NCBI GenBank assembly: GCA_905215945.1
Contig: CAJMRZ010000071.1
Location: 1 to 7,115, forward strand
DNA length: 7,115 bases
Reading direction: 5' to 3'
From: an uncultured bacterium
Lineage (GTDB): Bacteria; Actinomycetota; Coriobacteriia; Coriobacteriales; Coriobacteriaceae
Shown: positions 1 through 5,003 of the stretch, in pieces
How the letters are laid out: the number at the start of each line of letters is the position of its first letter
Numbering within the stretch: position 1 is the stretch's first letter
Program-made: the position numbers and the translations under genes
Notes under the pieces: model-generated
What the model saw: only the letters and a program-made list of their open reading frames with translations
Databases searched by the model: none
Told to the model about the DNA's origin: nothing

Positions 1-10
1 AGCACCATTG

Positions 11-42
11 GGCGATGGGCCATATGGCTCAGCGCCTTTTTT
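11..42 (+). terminator. Rho-independent terminator of an upstream gene
   Basis: A hairpin made of GGCG, one unpaired A, TGGGCC, loop ATAT, GGCTCA, one unpaired G and CGCC (11-36, with one G.U pair) is followed directly by six T residues (37-42). This is the classic intrinsic terminator shape on the + strand. It would end a gene lying to the left of the window and implies that the septum gene after it starts its own transcription unit. Confidence 0.75.
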
Positions 43-81
43 ATGTCGAGCAAGGGCCGCCGAAGGCGTTGCGCGCGCTCG

Positions 82-90
82 TGCTATAAC
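82..90 (+). promoter_or_regulatory. Probable extended -10 promoter for the septum gene
   Basis: The sequence TGC-TATAAC (82-90) matches the extended -10 pattern TGnTATAAT with one mismatch. No convincing -35 box is seen at the usual spacing, which an extended -10 can tolerate. Transcription would start near 97, leaving a leader of about 37 nt. The position, just after a terminator and before the first gene, supports the call. Confidence 0.45.
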
Positions 91-133
91 TAAAAGACTT
101 AGCGCAAACAAACCTCAACCGCACAAGGCGCAC

Positions 134-904
134 ATGGATCAGATTTACGACAACAGGTACTATTCCGCCGGTTCGCGTGAGCCGTCGCCTCGCCGTGCGC
201 GCACGGTGCAGCTCGGCGGGTCCGATTACGCCGGTGCCGACTGCTCCACGCAGCGACCGACAAGTGCCTCACACTCCCGTGCTCAAGTGAATACGTCGAC
301 GGACCGCCCGCTACGTTCGGTGCGCCCGGCGCACTCGGAGCATGCTCAGCGTTCCTCGGCTCAAACGCATGAAAAGCCGAGTAGGCCCTCGAACCGTCTT
401 TCGGGCTCGGACTTCATGCACTACGCCAACGATAACGCGGTGGTCAAGGCAATCTACGACTTTACCCACGGTCCCCAGCGGGGGCTGTTTGTTGGCATTG
501 TCGTCGCCCTGGCGCTTGTGAGCCTGTATTTCCCCGTGCGCGACCTGTATGTGGCAAAACGCTCGAGCGACATCTTGGCCAAGCAGGTCGAGATTCGCGA
601 GCAATATAACGACGACCTGCAAAAAAGCGTCGACAAGCTGCTCTCGGAGGAGGGTATCAAGGACGCGGCATCCGAGGACCTGGGCTTGGTGATGCCCGGC
701 GAGAAGAGGATTGAAGTGCAGGGCCTGGACGACGATTCGGATGCCTCGTCGAGCAAAAAGTCCTCAAACGCCAAGAAGGCCAGCGAAGTGGCCAAGGAAA
801 TCGAAGAAGTCGGTAAGGACGCGCCGTGGTACATCCAAGCGCTCGACATGCTGTTTGGGTTTAACGGCGTCGAGGGTCAGACGGTCGTGTCCAACGGCAA
901 ATAG
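134..904 (+). CDS. Septum formation initiator family protein (FtsB/DivIC-like)
   Basis: This 256-residue protein probably belongs to the FtsB/DivIC divisome family, bitopic membrane proteins that work with FtsL and FtsQ/DivIB to activate septal wall synthesis. Residues 1-105 are a polar Ser/Arg/Pro-rich tail, likely cytoplasmic and disordered. A membrane segment follows (about 117-136), then a charged coiled-coil-like helix (about 138-172). The family's C-terminal signature is readable at 178-192 as ASEDLGLVMPGE. A Ser/Lys/Glu-rich stretch and a short hydrophobic end (232-244) come last. Classical FtsB is only about 100 residues, so both tails are extensions. I chose ATG 134 because AAGG lies 5 nt before it and a promoter-like site lies upstream; the frame stays open to position 8, but that part crosses the terminator. 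The next gene starts 20 nt downstream, suggesting an operon. The family call rests on topology plus the signature. Confidence 0.85.
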   Translation: MDQIYDNRYYSAGSREPSPRRARTVQLGGSDYAGADCSTQRPTSASHSRAQVNTSTDRPLRSVRPAHSEHAQRSSAQTHEKPSRPSNRLSGSDFMHYANDNAVVKAIYDFTHGPQRGLFVGIVVALALVSLYFPVRDLYVAKRSSDILAKQVEIREQYNDDLQKSVDKLLSEEGIKDAASEDLGLVMPGEKRIEVQGLDDDSDASSSKKSSNAKKASEVAKEIEEVGKDAPWYIQALDMLFGFNGVEGQTVVSNGK

Positions 905-924
905 CGCCCGGAGGGGAGCTCGCA

Positions 925-1926
925 ATGACAAATTGCAAACGCTATAAGGTGGCCGCGATCGACCTGGGAACGGTGTCGTCGCGACTGGTGTTGGCCCAGG
1001 TCGAGGGCGGGGCGATCGTGGAATCGTCCAAGCATACCGAGATTACCGATCTGGGTGAGGGCGTGGACGCGACGGGGCGCTTTTGCGAGGCGGCCGTTGA
1101 GCGCGTGCTCGCTGCGTGCCGGATGTTTGTGGACGAGGCCCGTGCCTTTGGGGGCGCGTGCATCTGCACCACGTGCACGAGCGCCGCGCGCGATGCGTCC
1201 AATGCCGCGCTGCTACTGGACGGACTGCGCGATCTGGGGCTTGAGCCACAGGTGATTCCGGGCGAGGTCGAGGCGCGCCTGACGTTTTTTGGCGTGGCGC
1301 ACGACTTTGCCGGCGAGCGCATCATCGTTGTCGATTCGGGCGGCGGATCCACGGAGCTCGCGACGGGCGTCTATGCACCGAAGCGCGGTATCTTTGCTCT
1401 GGAGGGAACGCGCTCACTGGACATTGGTTGCCGGCGCGTGACCGAGCGGTTTTTCTCGGCGCTGCCACCCGCACGCGGCGAGCTTGCTGCCGCTGCCGCG
1501 TGGGCAGGCGAGCAGTTCGCCGCCTATTTTGAAGGCCTGCCCAGCGACTTTGAGCGCGCCGAGCGTCTGGTCGCGGTGGGTGGCACGGTGACTACGCTGG
1601 TGGCTCTGGTCCACGAGCTGGAACCGTACGATTCGAGCTTTGTTCACCTACGCGAGCTGTCGCTGGAGCAGGTCTCGGCCGCTATCGAGCGCATGTCTGT
1701 GTTGGACGCGGAAGGCATCGCCGCGCTGCCGGGTGTACAGCCCAAACGCGCGGGCGTGATCTTGGCTGGCGCCGTGGTGATCCGCGAACTCATGCGTGCC
1801 GGCGGCTACAAGACGCTCACCGTAAGCGAGAACAGCCTGCTCGCCGGTATGGCCGCCACCATCAACGAGACCCTCGACGGCGCGACCCCCACCATCGGCT
1901 GGACCCCCAGCCTCAGCGCCCTCTAA
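925..1926 (+). CDS. Ppx/GppA family phosphatase (exopolyphosphatase or pppGpp phosphatase)
   Basis: This 333-residue protein belongs to the ASKHA-fold Ppx/GppA family, which removes terminal phosphates from polyphosphate or converts pppGpp to ppGpp; sequence alone does not choose between these. The landmarks occur in order: phosphate-1 motif AIDLGTVSSRL (11-21), TSAARDASNA (85-94), PGEVEARLTFFGV (112-124) with the catalytic glutamate expected at E114 or E116, phosphate-2 motif VVDSGGGSTEL (135-145), and AVGGTVTTL (217-225). Length fits the short actinobacterial form without the extra C-terminal domain of E. coli Ppx. The first motif usually reads GTNS; here Asn is replaced by Val. ATG 925 follows a strong GGAGGGGAG ribosome site with 6 nt spacing. 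The gene is probably cotranscribed with the septum gene. In many actinobacteria a DUF501 gene lies between such genes; none does here. The cytosolic location is inferred from the absence of a signal peptide. Confidence 0.92.
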   Translation: MTNCKRYKVAAIDLGTVSSRLVLAQVEGGAIVESSKHTEITDLGEGVDATGRFCEAAVERVLAACRMFVDEARAFGGACICTTCTSAARDASNAALLLDGLRDLGLEPQVIPGEVEARLTFFGVAHDFAGERIIVVDSGGGSTELATGVYAPKRGIFALEGTRSLDIGCRRVTERFFSALPPARGELAAAAAWAGEQFAAYFEGLPSDFERAERLVAVGGTVTTLVALVHELEPYDSSFVHLRELSLEQVSAAIERMSVLDAEGIAALPGVQPKRAGVILAGAVVIRELMRAGGYKTLTVSENSLLAGMAATINETLDGATPTIGWTPSLSAL

Positions 1927-1932
1927 ATAATA

Positions 1933-1999
1933 AGTTGCGGTGAAATACGGACTAAAATCGCCCTTTCGGGCACCAAACAGTCCCTATTCCACCGCAACT
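1933..1999. repeat. 67-bp palindromic element, copy A
   Basis: Two 21-nt arms (1933-1953 and 1979-1999) pair at 19 of 21 positions; the mismatches are A1943/C1989 and C1948/C1984. The 25-nt centre carries a small nested hairpin, GCCC-TTTC-GGGC (1960-1971). The outer part of the arm, AGTTGCGGTG, recurs in the second copy beyond the ATPase gene. It lies in the 121-bp gap between the convergent Ppx/GppA and ATPase genes, so it could act as a terminator-like hairpin, but no T-run follows on either strand. A REP- or MITE-like dispersed repeat is the better description. Confidence 0.85.
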
Positions 2000-2014
2000 C
2001 AACAGCCGGCACCT

Positions 2015-2040
2015 GGGGACAGTCCTTGTGGGGCGTCCCC
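2015..2040. repeat. Short GGGGAC/GTCCCC inverted repeat
   Basis: GGGGAC (2015-2020) and GTCCCC (2035-2040) form a 6-bp stem over a 14-nt loop, just before the stop codon of the reverse-strand ATPase gene. It might help end ATPase transcription, but no T-run follows on the minus strand. The motif CTGGGGACAGTCC resembles short palindromes scattered in GC-rich genomes. It is too short to assign to a family. Confidence 0.4.
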
Positions 2041-2047
2041 ACAGCGC

Positions 2048-3349
2048 CTATGCCAGCTTGTCGATCTGCCCAATCTCCCAAAGCGGAATATTGATGAGCG
2101 TGCCCTCGTCTCTATATGCCGCCAGGGAGCTCCTCACGCAACGCTCGAGTTTGAATTTTTCGCAGGCTATTTTCAGACTCTTCGCTTTAAGGTTCTCTGC
2201 CGCCTTGACCTCAAGCGGAAGCACGGTTCCCGCATGGTCGATGGCAAAGTCGGCTTCGGCATTGCCAGAGGTAGAGGACCAATATGCGGGAGTTTTGTCC
2301 TGGAGCAAAAGCTCCTGCGCGACGTATTGTTCGGTCAGCGAACCTTTAAACTCGGTAAAAACAGCGGATCCGTTAAGAACGATGGCCGGAGAGAGACCGG
2401 AGAGCGCTCCGAGGATGCCGGTGTCGATGCAGAACAGTTTGAAGCCCGAGAGGTCTTCGTAGCTCGAGAGCGGCGCCTTTAGAGCGGAAACACGTGGCAC
2501 CTTATGAACGATTCCGTAGTCCGTGAGCCACTGGAGGCTTTCCTCGAAATCGCGTGCGCGCGCTCCGGGGCGAAGGGCGCCATAGACAAACTTCTTGTTC
2601 TCCTTTGCAAGCTGGCCGGGAAGGGATTTCCAAACCAACCTCATGCGCTCGACGATGCGGGCGGGTGCATGTTTGCCAAAATCGGATTCGTAAGCCTCGA
2701 TGATTTGCTGTTGAAGCCTTCGGGCTTCGATGAAGTCGCGTGTCTCGGCGAAAGTGGAGACAACTTCGGGCATACCGCCGACAACAAGGTATTCCTTGAG
2801 CAAGTGCTCGAGCTTTTCGGAAACGTTTGCCAGCAGGTCCATGTCTGCGGCAAGGATGGCGTCGGCGAGCGGGTTGCCGTCGACGGCACGAATGAACTCG
2901 ACAAACCCCATGGGGCGCATGGTGAGCTGGTCGATCTTGCCGACGGGGAACGACTCGTTTTCGCGTCGGAGCGCGAGCCCCATATAGGAGCCGGCTGCCA
3001 CGATATGGTATTCCGGCGCCAGCTCGTTGAAATATTTGAGCGAGGTGATGCCGCGCGGTGCCTCTTGGATTTCGTCGAAGATGATGAGCGTGTCTGTCGG
3101 CGTTATGGTCTGGCCGCGCAGGAGCTCTATCTGGGAGATGATGCGTTTGGGGTCAAGGCTTCCGTCGAACAGCGAGCGTGCGCCCGGTTCGAGCATAAAG
3201 TCAAAACGGATGACGTTTTGATACTGCTGGCCTGCGAATTCGTTGAGAAGCCAGGTTTTTCCCGTCTGGCGGGCCCCCTTAAGCAGGAGGGGCTTGCGAT
3301 TTGCCCTAGATTTCCAAGCGATGAGTTCGTCCATTAGCTGTCGCTGCAT
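2048..3349 (-). CDS. ATP-binding protein, AAA_14 ATPase with C-terminal DUF4143 domain
   Basis: The 433-residue product has the two-part build of the AAA_14/DUF4143 family, which is common in multiple copies in gut anaerobes and archaea but whose cellular role is unsettled. The N-terminal ATPase shows Walker A GARQTGKT (25-32), Walker B TLIIFDEIQ (87-95) and a sensor-like AAGSYMGLAL stretch (118-127; usually GSLLG). The C-terminal part carries EADF (365-368) followed by PLEVKA (378-383), the spacing of a PD-(D/E)xK nuclease-type core with D367, E380 and K382 as candidate active residues. No signal peptide or membrane segment is seen. ATG 3349 is preceded by GGGGG at 4-5 nt; a second ATG at 3334 lacks a ribosome site. 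The gene stands alone between two copies of one palindrome, and its base composition looks less GC-rich than its neighbours, which suggests an acquired module. A defence or DNA-maintenance role is only a guess. Confidence 0.9.
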   Translation of the reverse strand: MQRQLMDELIAWKSRANRKPLLLKGARQTGKTWLLNEFAGQQYQNVIRFDFMLEPGARSLFDGSLDPKRIISQIELLRGQTITPTDTLIIFDEIQEAPRGITSLKYFNELAPEYHIVAAGSYMGLALRRENESFPVGKIDQLTMRPMGFVEFIRAVDGNPLADAILAADMDLLANVSEKLEHLLKEYLVVGGMPEVVSTFAETRDFIEARRLQQQIIEAYESDFGKHAPARIVERMRLVWKSLPGQLAKENKKFVYGALRPGARARDFEESLQWLTDYGIVHKVPRVSALKAPLSSYEDLSGFKLFCIDTGILGALSGLSPAIVLNGSAVFTEFKGSLTEQYVAQELLLQDKTPAYWSSTSGNAEADFAIDHAGTVLPLEVKAAENLKAKSLKIACEKFKLERCVRSSLAAYRDEGTLINIPLWEIGQIDKLA

Positions 3350-3372
3350 ACTGCCCCCTAACGATCATGGTT

Positions 3373-3378
3373 AGTATA
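3373..3378 (-). promoter_or_regulatory. Possible -10 box of the ATPase gene
   Basis: On the minus strand TATACT (3378 down to 3373) lies about 24 bp before the ATPase start codon and matches TATAAT at five of six positions. No good -35 box is visible at 17 bp; the region where it should be overlaps the first of the 33-bp repeats. A 6-bp dyad, AAGACC and GGTCTT (3379-3395), sits between the two. Confidence 0.35.
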
Positions 3379-3392
3379 AGACCGTCTTGGTC

Positions 3393-3491
3393 TTTCCATC
3401 GAAAAATGTGGGAGTAAACCACGCTTTTCCATCGAATAATGTGGGAGACAACCACGTTTTTCCATCGGAAAATGTGGGAACACCAACCTAA
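3393..3491. repeat. Three 33-bp tandem repeats upstream of the ATPase gene
   Basis: Units start at 3393, 3426 and 3459 with an exact 33-bp period. Units 1 and 2 agree at 29 of 33 positions. Unit 3 keeps the first 21 bases (20 of 21 match unit 1) and then diverges as it runs into palindrome copy B. The shared core reads TTTCCATCGAAAAATGTGGG. Units 1 and 2 contain two small dyads: TTTC/GAAA (reduced to TTC/GAA in unit 2) and GTGG/CCAC. The array begins about 15 bp upstream of the probable ATPase -10 box, where operators or activator sites would lie. Function is unknown. Confidence 0.9.
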
Positions 3492-3560
3492 GTTGCGGTG
3501 GAATAGTTCCTAAATGGGCTGGTAAACTACCAAAACAGGAACTATTCCACCGCAACTTAG
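3488..3560. repeat. 67-bp palindromic element, copy B, with perfect 24-bp arms
   Basis: Arms 3488-3511 and 3537-3560 are perfect reverse complements over 24 bp. The part equivalent to copy A is 3491-3557, also exactly 67 bp, with the same 21-nt arms and the same 25-nt centre. The centre again holds a nested hairpin, TGGTA-AAC-TACCA (3520-3532). The outer arm AGTTGCGGTGGAATA matches copy A except at one base. No T-run follows, so a simple intrinsic terminator is unlikely. Confidence 0.92.
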
Positions 3561-3575
3561 AGCCCCGCCGGCGTG

Positions 3576-3615
3576 TAAAAGAAACGAGCCCGCATCCCTT
3601 GGGGACACGGGCCCG
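3576..3615 (-). terminator. Duplicated terminator, copy 1
   Basis: Arms 3585-3592 and 3608-3615 (CGAGCCCG and CGGGCCCG) pair with one mismatch in DNA, which becomes a G.U pair in minus-strand RNA. The minus strand then runs into TTTCTTTT. It is therefore a working-looking reverse terminator, a diverged copy of the one following tRNA-Leu, and now follows only a tRNA remnant. Confidence 0.65.
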
Positions 3616-3626
3616 AAAGCTCCATA

Positions 3627-3644
3627 TGGTAGGGGCGGTGGGAC
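3627..3644 (-). pseudogene. Remnant of a tRNA-Leu 3' end
   Basis: The minus-strand sequence GTCCCACCGCCCCTACCA is identical to the last 18 nt of the intact tRNA-Leu at 3802-3819, including the encoded CCA. The match stops inside the T-arm; nothing upstream on the minus strand resembles the rest of a tRNA-Leu. It lies at the expected distance from its own terminator copy, so it is a broken duplicate rather than chance. Confidence 0.7.
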
Positions 3645-3745
3645 ATCCGCGCATTTGCTGCGCAAATACGCACCGGCTTCGGCCGCCTGTCGGCGCCCTC
3701 GCCGTCCGCTTAACGCTCGCCCCCTCGCGGGTTCGAGTCCCACCG
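3636..3745. other. Hairpin-rich segment closed by a 9-bp inverted repeat
   Basis: CGGTGGGAC (3636-3644) and GTCCCACCG (3737-3745) are perfect inverted repeats. Between them lie three hairpins: GCGCATTTGC-TGC-GCAAATACGC (3649-3671, one mismatch that becomes U.G on the minus strand), CGGC-TTCG-GCCG (3674-3685) and CGGCG-CCCT-CGCCG (3691-3704). The outer stem derives from two opposed tRNA 3' ends. No gene of useful length is supported. It may be a tRNA-derived scar or a structured RNA; I cannot decide. Confidence 0.45.
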
Positions 3746-3750
3746 GCATC

Positions 3751-3790
3751 TAAAAGAAGCGAGCCCGCATCCCTGGGGAACACGGGCTCG
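3751..3790 (-). terminator. Terminator of tRNA-Leu
   Basis: Perfect 8-bp arms CGAGCCCG (3760-3767) and CGGGCTCG (3783-3790) are followed on the minus strand by CTTCTTTTA. It starts 11 bp after the tRNA 3' end and is the natural terminator for the tRNA transcript. A T-arm-like sequence points toward it from the other side (3729-3744), so it may once have served two converging tRNA genes. Confidence 0.75.
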
Positions 3791-3801
3791 TAAGCACTAC
3801 A

Positions 3802-3886
3802 TGGTAGGGGCGGTGGGACTCGAACCCACAATCCTTGCGGCGAGAGATTTTAAGTCTCCTGCGTATGCCAATTCCGCCACGCCCCC
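3802..3886 (-). tRNA. tRNA-Leu with anticodon UAA
   Basis: The 85-nt minus-strand sequence folds as a class II tRNA. The acceptor stem GGGGGCG pairs with CGCCCCU (one terminal G.U), followed by discriminator A and encoded CCA (3802-3804). The D stem is GCG/CGC. The anticodon stem GGAGA/UCUCU closes the loop CUUAAAA, giving anticodon UAA (3850-3852), which reads UUA and UUG. A variable arm with a GCAA loop follows, then the T arm GUGGG-UUCGAGU-CCCAC. The long variable arm and A73 fit leucine. The gene starts 31 bp after the stop codon of the helical-repeat protein gene, so it could be read from that gene's promoter or from one inside its 3' end. Confidence 0.97.
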
Positions 3887-3917
3887 GTGAGACTAGAAGT
3901 CTAGCACAAGCCGTCCG

Positions 3918-4541
3918 TTACGCGTTGACGGCCATCGAGTGTTGGCCCGACTTCTCCAGGAACTCCTGGAACTTGGCTTCGTCGCCCTTGTTCTGGTACT
4001 GCAGGGCCAGCAGGTACTCCAAGCGGCAGCGCTTGACCGGGTCGTCGCCGACATCCTCGAGCATGCGCTCCAGCTCGGGAATGTCGTTGTGGCGCTTGAG
4101 GATCATCGTGTCGTACATCAGCTGGCATTCGTGTGCGACTGCCTCGGCCTGGCCGCCCTCAAAACCCTTGATTTCGTGCAGCAGCTCCTTGGACTTTTTG
4201 CGGTCCTCCTGGCCAACGTAGTAGTTAAAGGCTTTGATCACCAGGTCGACGCGCTGCATCTTGGGGAGGTTGAGCCCCAGCAGCAGGTCGAACATCTCGC
4301 TGGCACGCTCGTGGTCCTCGCGCAGCAGATAGGAGTTCAGGCGCAGGTAGTCGCGGTTGTAGCGCGGGTACAGCATGCTGGTGAGTTTGCCGTCGAGCAA
4401 ACGATCGAACTCGTCCCACTGCTTGGCGGCCATCAATTGCTGCAGGCGTTTAAACGTGGTGCGTTTTTTGACGCTAAAGAACACCGACACGGCGATGCAG
4501 ATGATAACGACGGCGGTCCAGAGTGTGCGGGAATCGGGCAT
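3918..4541 (-). CDS. Small membrane-anchored helical (TPR-like) protein, function unknown
   Basis: I do not recognise a named family for this 207-residue protein. It begins with a single hydrophobic segment (about 7-23) followed by basic KKRTTFKR, which by the positive-inside rule places the bulk of the protein in the cytoplasm. The remainder is almost wholly amphipathic helix with TPR-like pairs, for example MAAKQWDEFDRLLDG (37-51), REDHERASEMFDLLLG (74-89), GQEDRKKSKELLHEI (110-124) and a last pair near 176-198. TPR repeats usually hold partner proteins, so a scaffold role is plausible but unproven. ATG 4541 has AAGGA 7 nt upstream and a consensus -10 (TATAAT) further up. The gene is divergent from the PTS gene and runs toward tRNA-Leu. 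Codon use looks native. Confidence 0.85.
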   Translation of the reverse strand: MPDSRTLWTAVVIICIAVSVFFSVKKRTTFKRLQQLMAAKQWDEFDRLLDGKLTSMLYPRYNRDYLRLNSYLLREDHERASEMFDLLLGLNLPKMQRVDLVIKAFNYYVGQEDRKKSKELLHEIKGFEGGQAEAVAHECQLMYDTMILKRHNDIPELERMLEDVGDDPVKRCRLEYLLALQYQNKGDEAKFQEFLEKSGQHSMAVNA

Positions 4542-4596
4542 ATTAGGGTCCTTAGTCGCTCATAAAGCGAGCGGTATGACAACACGTACTAGATGT

Positions 4597-4626
4597 ATTA
4601 TACGCAGCGCGCAAGCAAACTGGCAT
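4597..4626 (-). promoter_or_regulatory. Probable promoter of the helical-repeat protein gene
   Basis: On the minus strand a perfect TATAAT (4602 down to 4597) lies 18 bp downstream of ATGCCA (4626-4621), which matches four of six -35 bases. Transcription would begin near 4590, giving a leader of about 50 nt. The opposite-facing PTS gene shows no equally clear promoter in the rest of this 163-bp divergent gap. Confidence 0.6.
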
Positions 4627-4704
4627 AAAAGCTCATCGAGGCCGAGTGCCATCGCTCGCTGCGGTACACTTACCTAAAGTAAACCATGAAGGGAGACATT
4701 ACCT

Positions 4705-4992
4705 ATGAAGAAGATCGTTTTGGCTTGCGGTGCTGGCGCTGCTACTTCCACGCTCGTTGCCCAGAAGGTCGCCACCATGCTCGACGCCAACGGTTACGCC
4801 GACAAGTACGAGATCGTGCAGTGCGCCATCTCCGAGGCCAAGGATTACTGCGACGAGGGCGCTGACCTGCTGATCGCCACCACCGTTGCCCCCGAGGGCC
4901 TCACCTGCCCGTACGTGAGTGGCGTGCCCTTCATGACCGGCATGAACCGCGTTGCCGCCGAGAAGGCCGTTCTCGACGTCATGGCTCAGTAG
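4705..4992 (+). CDS. PTS sugar transporter subunit IIB, galactitol (GatB) type
   Basis: This 95-residue protein matches a free-standing IIB domain of the galactitol family. In such systems IIB accepts phosphate from IIA on a cysteine and passes it to the sugar moving through IIC. The signature VLACGAGAATST (5-16) places the phospho-cysteine at C8, with the Gly/Ala/Ser/Thr phosphate loop after it; the family usually has CGTG where this has CGAG. A later GADLLIATT segment (52-60) fits the second strand of the Rossmann-like fold. Length is normal. ATG 4705 follows GGGAG at 9 nt. No IIA or IIC gene lies in the window: the next gene, 11 nt on, codes for a VOC protein, and the gene behind is divergent. 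It must therefore pair with components encoded elsewhere or have a regulatory role. The substrate is not deducible. Confidence 0.88.
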   Translation: MKKIVLACGAGAATSTLVAQKVATMLDANGYADKYEIVQCAISEAKDYCDEGADLLIATTVAPEGLTCPYVSGVPFMTGMNRVAAEKAVLDVMAQ

Positions 4993-5003
4993 GCGCTGAC
5001 TGC

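Larger units (their letters stand above)
3557..3819. repeat. Direct duplication of an 88-bp tRNA-end/terminator block
   Basis: Block 1 (3557-3644) and block 2 (3732-3819) align without gaps at an offset of 175 bp; by hand count about 75 of 88 positions agree. Each block runs from a T-arm-like sequence on the + strand (clear in block 2 as GGTTCGAGTCCCACC, decayed in block 1) through a hairpin terminator to the last 18 nt of tRNA-Leu on the minus strand. Block 2 continues into the intact tRNA; block 1 breaks off at the T-arm. Block 1 also abuts palindrome copy B. Confidence 0.8.

Noticed and set aside
8..133. Upstream start for the septum protein
   Set aside because: The extra 42 residues would begin before the terminator hairpin and the probable promoter, and lack any family likeness.
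2504..3337. Open + strand frame of 277 codons
   Set aside because: It is antisense to the ATPase gene, whose Walker motifs make the reverse strand the real one.
3393..3491. CRISPR array
   Set aside because: The units are directly abutting, similar over most of their length with only about 11 variable bases, and there are no cas genes.
3557..3819. Active attL/attR pair of an integrated element
   Set aside because: The copies are only 175 bp apart, have diverged, and there is no integrase gene between or beside them.
3358..3831. Open minus-strand frame of 157 codons with an 11-residue repeat (MEKRGLLPHFS type)
   Set aside because: It crosses tRNA-Leu, the terminators and the palindrome; the peptide repeat only mirrors the 33-bp DNA repeats, whose length happens to be a multiple of three.
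3939..4565. Open + strand frame of 208 codons
   Set aside because: It is antisense to the helical-repeat protein gene, which has its own ribosome site and promoter.
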